Of a stretch of DNA of 5,363 nucleotides, positions 5,046-5,363 are shown piece by piece. The first letter of the stretch is position 1. Every line of letters starts with the position of its first letter. Source of the DNA: JALYIM01 sp040003205. Lineage in GTDB: Bacteria > Acidobacteriota > Terriglobia > Terriglobales > Acidobacteriaceae. The translations under genes were made by a program, and so were the position numbers. The notes under the pieces were generated by a model. That model saw nothing but the letters and a program-made list of their open reading frames with translations, was not told the DNA's origin and did no database searches. The stretch spans positions 1 to 5,363 of the forward strand of contig JBDUDA010000210.1 of NCBI GenBank assembly GCA_040003205.1. The letters are read 5' to 3'.

Positions 5046-5333
5046 CTATCCCAACGGCTCATACAAATGTCCTTCCACCCGCTCAGCAATCCGGGGCAAT
5101 TCTTTTTTTGCATATTGCAAAAAGTGCGGCGCGGCGCGGTGGCTTTCCAAAGCAGCATCATCTTTGTACTGCTCATAGATGAAGAAACGGCGAGCTTCGG
5201 TCTTGTGCTTATGCACCTGATACATTACGCAGCCAGGTTCCTTGCGAGACTCTTCTGTCAGCTTGGAAAAGACACCAGCCACTTCAGCTTCGCGCCCTAC
5301 TTTCGCCATCCAGGTCACTGCTAGAACAACCAT
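5046..5333 (-). CDS. ABM-domain protein, putative quinol monooxygenase (YgiN-like)
   Basis: Small dimeric alpha/beta-barrel family (antibiotic biosynthesis monooxygenase domain); relatives oxidise quinols or polycyclic substrates without cofactor, and many are uncharacterised. 95 residues from the chosen start, the usual length of about 95-105. Seen: MVVLAVTWMAKVGREAEV (1-18), the EPGC turn (32-35) followed by MYQVHKHK, RRFFIYEQYKDDAALESH (48-65) and HRAAPHF (65-71) with two conserved His, then a C-terminal strand ending HLYEPLG. I chose the ATG at 5333 because GGAG lies six bases upstream and homologues begin here; an ATG at 5345 would add MERG but has a poorer site. No signal peptide, so it is probably cytoplasmic. 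It converges on ndk across the repeat region. The family is clear; the substrate is unknown. Confidence 0.88.
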   Translation of the reverse strand: MVVLAVTWMAKVGREAEVAGVFSKLTEESRKEPGCVMYQVHKHKTEARRFFIYEQYKDDAALESHRAAPHFLQYAKKELPRIAERVEGHLYEPLG

Positions 5334-5339
5334 CCCACG

Positions 5340-5343
5340 CTCC
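5340..5343 (-). promoter_or_regulatory. Ribosome binding site GGAG deciding the ABM start
   Basis: GGAG on the minus strand is separated from the ATG at 5333 by six bases (CGTGGG). It overlaps the alternative upstream ATG at 5345, which favours the downstream start. Confidence 0.6.
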
Positions 5344-5363
5344 ATTCTTTAGCTTCTCGCATT

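Noticed and set aside
4960..5178. 72-codon open frame on the plus strand
   Set aside because: Starts in the repeat array and runs antisense into the well-supported ABM gene.

Overview
The window looks like a chromosomal piece from a moderately GC-rich Gram-negative-type bacterium. I infer the phylum Acidobacteriota. The reasons are the sucC-sucD-ndk gene order, a glycosylase of the DNA-formamidopyrimidine type with a C-terminal tail, and short hairpin repeats of the GGGGCTAAAGCCCC and GCAGCGCTGAAGCGCTGC kind, which I associate with that phylum from memory. No ribosomal RNA or other definitive marker is present, so the taxonomy is a guess.

Layout. (1) Positions 2-604 (+) hold the C-terminal two thirds of an Fpg/Nei-family DNA glycosylase, cut by the left edge. 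(2) Positions 664-1518 (-) hold an unrecognised membrane protein, convergent with the glycosylase and divergent from what follows. Its base composition is more AT-rich than the neighbouring genes. (3) A 191-base divergent intergenic region (1519-1709) contains a perfect 12-base palindrome and weak promoter candidates for both sides. (4) Positions 1710-4283 (+) form a tight three-gene unit: sucC, sucD and ndk. (5) Positions 4284-5045 are about 760 bases without a credible gene, made largely of repeats. (6) Positions 5046-5333 (-) encode a small antibiotic-biosynthesis-monooxygenase (ABM) domain protein, convergent with ndk.

How the genes work together. SucC and SucD are the beta and alpha subunits of succinyl-CoA synthetase, the TCA-cycle enzyme that makes ATP (or GTP) from succinyl-CoA. 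Ndk moves the terminal phosphate between nucleoside di- and triphosphates, so co-expression would let phosphate bond energy from the TCA cycle be distributed to other nucleotides. The glycosylase (base excision repair) and the ABM protein (possible quinone or oxidative-stress chemistry) are probably independent units.

The most unusual part is the repeat region between ndk and the ABM gene. It is bounded by two mirror-image copies of a 62-64-base composite element. Each copy has a GGCTAAAGCC-core hairpin, a spacer of about 20 bases, then a GCAGCGCTGAAGCGCTGC palindrome ending in GCCACCT. Between them lie a perfect 32-base inverted repeat, a duplicated 50-base unit and a G-rich tandem array of 17-23-base units that looks like an eroded, non-palindromic derivative of the same element. 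This resembles a BIME/REP-type mosaic or a MITE-like non-autonomous element. No dedicated defence, CRISPR or biosynthetic system was found.
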